NCBI RefSeq assembly: GCF_019578655.1
Contig: NC_063264.1
Coordinates: forward strand, 19,518,429-19,582,428
Direction: 5' to 3'
DNA: 64,000 nucleotides
DNA from: Ricinus communis
Lineage: Eukaryota; Streptophyta; Magnoliopsida; Malpighiales; Euphorbiaceae
A program made the position numbers and the translations under genes. Shown here piece by piece: positions 59,514-64,000 of the stretch. Below the pieces are notes generated by a model that was not told the DNA's origin, ran no database searches, and worked only from the letters and a program-made list of their open reading frames with translations. Within the stretch, counting starts at the first letter, position 1. Every line of letters begins with the position of its first letter.

Positions 59514-60019
59514 AGTTTGTATCTATCAATAAAATTTTATCTTCTTATCTACCATTTTTAGAGTGTGATAGTGAGAAGAAACACCTTCCTCTTATATTCT
59601 TATCCTCCTCTTGTAAGTTATATTTCTCTAGTTTAAAGTTTTCATTTTTAAAGCTTTTATTTCAAATTTTGTATATTTGTTCAAAGTTTGTGTTCAAAGT
59701 TTGTATCTATCAATAAAATTTTATCTTCTTATCTACCATTTTTAGAGTTAACAAGCGTATGCTCTGTGCTTGCCTCATCTGAGGATCATGCACACCAGAA
59801 ACTTGTTGATCTATCTGTTTTTCTCTATCTTGGTATCAGAGCCTATTGGGTTCCGAGAAAGAAACATCATCTGCATAAAGAAGATTTTAAACTCATTTTA
59901 ATCTGCATCAGATCACTGATAAACAAGCACATTTATGCACAGTAGTAAATCTCGGTGTAAGGGCGGTGGCGGTGGCTTGGTTCATGTTTGTTTAGAAAGT
60001 TATTTTGGTTTATTTTAAA
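59510..60019 (+). mobile_element. Endogenous pararetrovirus, leader region
   Basis: Non-coding leader of an integrated Caulimoviridae element. It holds a 56-bp direct repeat (59,509-59,564 and 59,693-59,748), each copy with an AATAAA at 59,528 or 59,712, and then the primer site. Short start-stop frames are present as in other caulimovirid leaders. Confidence 0.75.
59831..59842 (+). promoter_or_regulatory. Pararetroviral primer-binding site
   Basis: TGGTATCAGAGC is a perfect complement to the 3' end of plant initiator tRNA-Met, the minus-strand primer of Caulimoviridae, and marks position 1 of the viral genome map by convention. Confidence 0.92.
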
Positions 60020-61126
60020 ATGAATTTAGAACCATTTTTCTGTAGATCTTCTTCTTTCTCAAACTCTTCTACCTCTGAATCTTCAAGGTACAAAGGTTTA
60101 GTAAATAGTGAAGAAATCACTATTGAAGATTTTACAAAGCAAATTGATGATTGGGAAATACCCAAAGTTCAAAAGGAACAAATTTATGAGTATTCAAAGT
60201 TTCCTCTTTTCAAAACTGATTTTACTATCAAAACTTAAGAAAGAGATATTCAGATTTCAAAGCCTTTTGAAGAAATTTATCTTTTAAATCCAAAGACCCT
60301 CCAGAAGCATAAAGAAAAAGATTATAAGTATATCCATATAGGCCTTGTCCTGGTAGGAATAAAGCCCCTTACCAGAGAAGGTTTAGATACTTTCATCTTA
60401 GCAATCCTTAGAGATGCTAGGTTTACAAATTTTTATGATTCTTTATTAGGTTCTGCTGAACAATATTCTTGATATTCTTCTCAAGATCTTCTCCTATCAA
60501 TTTGTAAGGTGTAGCCTCTATCTCATTAAATGATAAAAATATTTTAAAGAGCATTGTTCTTCAAATAAAGACACATAATTACAAAATGCTTGAAGGATCT
60601 ATTCCGATAGCATTGATTTTCAAAATACATTACAAAGCTATGATTTCTGCTTTTGGTTCAAAACACAAGCTCCATTCACCAAAAGGAGAAACCTTATTCC
60701 TACAAACAGATCTCTCCAAATCCAACGCAACAATTTCAAAAACCATTCAATGGAAAGACATCACTCTTCCAGAAGAATGGATCCTTGAAGGTGCAACCCA
60801 ACCTGAATCCCCAAAGCAAACAGAACCAAATACAAATCTCAAAAATATAACCCAATTCCCGGGATGGAAAGTAAAGCTTACATTCAATGAAATCAACCTC
60901 TTCTAGATTTTCTGATGATGATTCTTCAACATCGACCATAGATATTGGAAGGGTATCAAAAATACCTTCTATTATTTATGCTCCTTACAAAGAACCAACT
61001 CCATCTCAAACACAACCCAGATTTTCAACATCTGATATACCAAGCTCAAACAATATACTACAGAATGTTGATTACCAAAGCAATATCCCCAGACCAGTCT
61101 ACAATGAACCAAAGAAAGAAGACTAA
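60020..61126 (+). pseudogene. Pararetroviral movement-protein ORF, broken
   Basis: An ATG at 60,020 opens the frame. The 30K-superfamily movement domain is recognisable near 60,320-60,470 (a Y-I-H-I-G-L start, an R-E-G-L segment and an L-R-D-A-R segment) and in its C-terminal half at 60,586-60,850 (a K-I-H-Y-K segment and a W-K-D-I-T-L-P-E-E-W segment). Breaks: stops at 60,236-60,238 and 60,470-60,472, a frameshift around 60,480-60,510, and another around 60,885-60,905, after which a Ser-rich tail reads on to a stop at 61,126. In a virus this protein forms tubules through plasmodesmata; this copy cannot make it. Confidence 0.8.
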
Positions 61127-61143
61127 AGTTGGTATAAAATTTC

Positions 61144-61404
61144 CTTTCAAAAAATAGCTTCTTGCCACCTCCGAAAGAACAAACCACTTTCTTGGCACAG
61201 AAGTCCTTCATAATTCCAAAGCTAGCAGCGGCTCAAACAAAAGAGGATTTCTTACAGTTGATCAAACAATTGTCGGAAACCGCCTCTTCCAAAGGAAAAT
61301 CAAAAGCCTTATCTTCCTCTTCTAGCACCAGCTCGGCAGCAATAGACCTAGATGGTGACTCAAACGAAGATAACTATTTTGGGATTTTCAAGCCCATTAA
61401 ATGA
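61144..61404 (+). pseudogene. C-terminal fragment of a downstream viral ORF
   Basis: An open stretch with no ATG, ending in a Ser-rich, acidic tail and a stop at 61,404 directly before the promoter region. By position it should be the end of the last viral ORF (translation transactivator-type). If so, coat protein, protease, RT and the start of that ORF have been deleted between about 61,130 and 61,160 in this fragment. The assignment rests on position only. Confidence 0.4.
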
Positions 61405-61781
61405 CACCTATGTAAAGCCCTTGGGTTGAAAACCAGAAATGGCAGCCCAAAATATTTTTGTAATGGGCCAAAAGCCCAATAATAAAAAAAAAGACAAAAG
61501 AGTCATATCAAGAAAAAAGAAAGAAGACAAAAGACTCTTTAAAAAAGCAAAAGATTCTTTTTCAAAGCATGGCCGACAACTATCATAAATGGAGTAAAGC
61601 ATCTTATTCCATTATCACAAGACTACAAGAACAAGTGGAGTCCTCTTTATTCCACTAAGAAGAGTATCCAAAGCTTCAAGACCTCTATAAATAGAGGAGT
61701 TTTGAGGATATAGAGATCGTCTCTACCCCCTCTTCACCATCACCATCTGCAATAACAAAAAATCTAGAAGCAGAGATCAAC
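61405..61781 (+). promoter_or_regulatory. Pararetroviral intergenic region with pregenomic-type promoter
   Basis: Non-coding A-rich sequence with a TATA box, TATAAATAG, at 61,686-61,694, set inside a near-palindrome CCTCTATAAATAGAGG. An RNA start would be expected about 30 bases downstream, near the pyrimidine-rich TCTCTACCCCCTCTTCACC. The arrangement matches the 35S-type promoter of caulimovirids. Upstream are AAAGACTC/AAAAGATTC repeats that could be activator sites. Activity cannot be judged from sequence. Confidence 0.65.
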
Positions 61782-62030
61782 ATGATTTCAAAAGATTTTC
61801 AAATTGATAAAAAGCTTTTACATGAAGATTTCTATTCAAAGAAGAACCATTTTAAAAAACTTTGGTTTTTTAAGAATTTTTTACAAGAAAAAGACAGTAT
61901 TCAAGAAAGATATTATCAATTTTGCATTCAAAACAAAGTCCAAATCAAATTTTTTGATTGGTTTCAAATTTATTGCAAAGAAAATAGTATTCTTTATCCT
62001 TTCAAAGAAAAGATCATTAGTCCTGTCACG
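61782..62030 (+). pseudogene. Pararetroviral ORF start, unassigned, truncated
   Basis: An ATG about 95 bases after the TATA box opens an 80-codon Lys/Phe-rich frame with a W-F...F-F-D-W-F-Q-I-Y-C segment. It is cut by the inversion junction near 62.02 kb; the last residues of the frame (to 62,045) belong to the other fragment. It has the look of a first ORF of some caulimovirid genera but I cannot name it. Confidence 0.45.
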
Positions 62031-62261
62031 GTAGACCCTTTTTAGGAATTCAGGATCTTGCTGTGCAAACCATTCCTGAATTTGCAACTGTTGTTGGGCC
62101 GGATCGGGCTTGCTTTGGTCAATTTCTTTCTGGATGATTTCGGTCCAGGTTCTGATGGGCTTTGAAGAAGAAGGCAAAATTTCCTTCTTTGGACTTTGGA
62201 TAGGCTTTGAACTTGCTGTCGACTTTTCCTCTTTTGCTTTTGATTTTCTTGGCATTTTCAC
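62015..62261 (-). pseudogene. Start of the ORF following viral pol
   Basis: The minus-strand ATG at 62,261 overlaps the stop of pol (ATGA-type overlap), as expected for polycistronic caulimovirid RNA. The N-terminus is Lys/Ser/Pro-rich (MKMPRKSKAKEEKS), then a W-T-E-I-I-Q-K-E segment and a Gln-rich piece. Coding similarity ends at the inversion junction. By position it is likely the start of a transactivator/inclusion-body-type ORF. Confidence 0.5.
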
Positions 62262-63592
62262 TCCTGTTTTTGAAGAAACTCTTTGGTTAGAATGTCTGGA
62301 ATTGAATTCGAATCTCCTCTTATGTATTCAATTTCAAAGTCAAAAACAAAAAGAATGGCTTGCCATCTGGCAAAAATCTGTTTTGAAGCTATGTTTTGAA
62401 CATCTTTTAGTAAAACTTCTTTAGTAGATTTACAATCAATCCTTAAAAGAAATTTTTGGTTTAAAAGATCGCTTTGATATTTTGAAATGCACAAAACTAT
62501 CGAAAGAATTTCCTTTTTGATAGTTGAATAGTTTTTTTGTGTATCATTCCAGTGTGCAGAAGTAAACTGGACAATACATTCTTTGTTGTTTTGAACTTGC
62601 TTAAGAATCCCACCATATCCTAGATTTGATGCATCAGTTTCAACAATTTTGAATGCAGATGGATCAGCTAGGTGTAAACATGGTATTTCAGAAACTTGCT
62701 TTTTTATGCTTTGGACAATCTTTGTATGCTCATAGGTCCATGCAGGGGGGTTTTTCTTTAACCTATCATGAAGGGGCTTTGCAAGACAGTTCAAATTTGG
62801 ATAAAAATCCATAACATAATTTAAACTACCAAGGAATCTTTGTAATTGTGTTTTTTCCAAAATTTTGTCTGGAAACTTTAAAGTAAAGGCTAGAGACCTT
62901 TCAATTGGGGTAATAGTTCCCCGCGAGATATAGTGTCCAAGAAATCTAATTTTTGTTTGAAATAAAGATATCTTGGATTTTTAAACTACTAAACCATTTT
63001 TCTTAACAACATAGAAAAATGTCTCCAAGTGTTTGAAATGTTGCTCTAGAGAATTTGAAAATATCAACACATCATCAATATAGACAATGCAAAACTTTGA
63101 ATAAGGATTGAAAATGTCATTCATGATTTTTTGAAATTCAGAAGGAGCATTTTTTAATCCGAAGGGCATGACATTCTATTCGTACTGGCCAAATGGAACT
63201 ATAAAAGTTGTTTTGTATCTGTCTTTTGGATGAATCTGGATTTGCCAAAATCCTGATTTCATATCAAACTTTGAAAAAATAAAAGCAGAATGAAGCTTTT
63301 GAAGAAGATCTTTTTTGTTTGGAATTGGGTATCTGATCCACTTCAGGGCTTTATTCAAAGGTTTGTAATTAATCACCAACCTAGGTGTTCCTCTTTCTAT
63401 CTCACTATTTTTGTTGACATAGAAAGCTACACATGACCAGGGGGATCTAGACTTGGTAATCAAACCTTTCTGCTCTAAATCTTTTATTTCTATTCTACAA
63501 TGGTTTTCTAGGGTTTCATTCATTTGGATGGGTCTTGCTTTGGTAGGGATTTGTTTATCAGAAAAATCTTTTTCATATGGTAAATCTACCAT
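62258..63592 (-). pseudogene. Pararetroviral pol: reverse transcriptase and RNase H
   Basis: A single frame of about 444 codons with two premature stops, at 63,176-63,178 (TAG in place of an expected Trp codon) and 62,981-62,983 (TAA). The RT has the K-S-R-S-P-W-S start, F-S-K-F-D-M-K-S-G-F-W-Q, M-P-F-G-L-K-N-A and the catalytic Y-I-D-D at 63,082-63,071. RNase H has the T-D-A-S-N and G-D-S-N segments with their acidic residues kept. It is the best-preserved coding region of the window, so the integration is not very old. In virus life this enzyme copies pregenomic RNA into DNA. Confidence 0.92.
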
Positions 63593-64000
63593 ATGTTGTT
63601 TTCGTCTCTAAAAAGCATTAGGAAGATCAGAACAAACTTCATTTTCAATCTTCTTTTGCAAATCAGAGATTTTTCTTTGGACAAAATCATTTTGCATTTG
63701 ATTTTGGATCCTTTTCAAACCCATATCTTGTTTCAAGTGGAAAAGCTAGGTTTGTTTTCCTTTGATCAAAGCATTTATCTCAAAATTATAAATTGAGTGG
63801 GCTTTAATAAGATTGAGATTTCTCTTTTTGGGTTTTTCTATAAAAGGGAAAACAATCTTTGAATCTTTAGCTTTAAAAATAATACCGTGATAGTTACTTT
63901 GAAAGGAGTAATTAAATTGATAAAAGGAGTTCCCAAAATAACTGTTTGCTGAAGATCTTTTATAAGAATAAAAATATTTTTTAAAGCAATATTATTATTT
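63593..64000 (-). pseudogene. Pararetroviral protease end and pol linker, partial
   Basis: Minus strand from the window edge: the segment I-L-G-T-P-F-I (about 63,940-63,920) is the C-terminal hallmark of the caulimovirid aspartic protease. A frameshift follows near 63,895, then a linker with stops near 63,748 and 63,608 leading into RT. The catalytic D-S/T-G lies beyond the window edge. Confidence 0.72.

Noticed and set aside
60936..61211. Minus-strand frames opposite the movement-protein region
   Set aside because: Shadows of the plus-strand coding sequence without recognisable domains.
1..64000. tRNA, rRNA or intact host genes
   Set aside because: None found by reading both strands; TGGTATC..AGC-like words are retroelement primer sites, not tRNA genes.

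Overview
The window looks like gene-poor, probably heterochromatic, nuclear DNA of a dicot plant. It is AT-rich and built almost wholly of repeats: LTR retrotransposons of the Ty3/gypsy Tat lineage and of the Ty1/copia type, solo LTRs, a plant-mobile-domain (PMD) gene carried by the Tat elements, minisatellites, and an integrated plant pararetrovirus (Caulimoviridae). I found no intact host gene, no rRNA, no tRNA and no CRISPR array. Every protein-like stretch is broken by stops or frameshifts. The species cannot be named from the sequence alone.

Layout. (1) 1-3.9 kb, 28.5-36.9 kb, 39.0-39.6 kb, 41.9-43.6 kb and 50.6-51.8 kb are one matrix repeat, here called R1. It contains a ~228-bp tandem module plus a longer spacer module, occurs on both strands, and serves as the landing ground for most other insertions. 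(2) 4.9-28.5 kb is a stack of Tat-lineage material: a degenerate LTR (4.94-6.9 kb), a PMD pseudogene (6.9-8.6 kb), a second gene-like remnant (8.9-12.0 kb) split by a solo LTR with a perfect 5-bp target duplication (10,085-11,920), a Tat LTR (12.67-14.6 kb), a 3.5-kb array of a 39-bp minisatellite with a ~390-bp higher-order period (14.6-18.1 kb), Tat pol with RT, RNase H, a second RNase H and integrase (18.2-22.76 kb, split by a solo LTR at 19,139-20,573), an antisense multi-exon PMD gene (25.2-23.0 kb), a polypurine tract and the next Tat LTR (26,475-28.5 kb). (3) 36.9-41.9 kb holds two further degraded Ty3/gypsy fragments. (4) 43.6-50.6 kb is a copia-type element with ~1.9-kb LTRs, little internal sequence and an LTR-like insertion inside its 3' LTR. 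(5) 51.8-58.3 kb repeats the Tat/PMD material in the other orientation, rearranged. (6) 58,274-59,463 is a second, inverted copy of the solo LTR seen at 10-11.9 kb. Its internal (TA)n tract is the point where pararetroviral DNA begins (59,510) and runs to the window end.

The pararetroviral locus is made of two fragments in opposite orientation, meeting near 62.0 kb. The plus-strand part carries leader, initiator-Met-tRNA primer site, movement-protein remnant, an internally deleted region, a pregenomic-type promoter and one small ORF. The minus-strand part carries the end of the protease, reverse transcriptase and RNase H, and the start of the following ORF. All are disrupted.

Main points for follow-up: the minisatellite with higher-order structure inside a Tat element; the conserved splice-site architecture of the antisense PMD gene in three copies; the pararetrovirus in a TA tract with a paralogous unoccupied site in the same window; and a 17-bp direct repeat around a TG...CA-ended insertion, too long for ordinary LTR integration.
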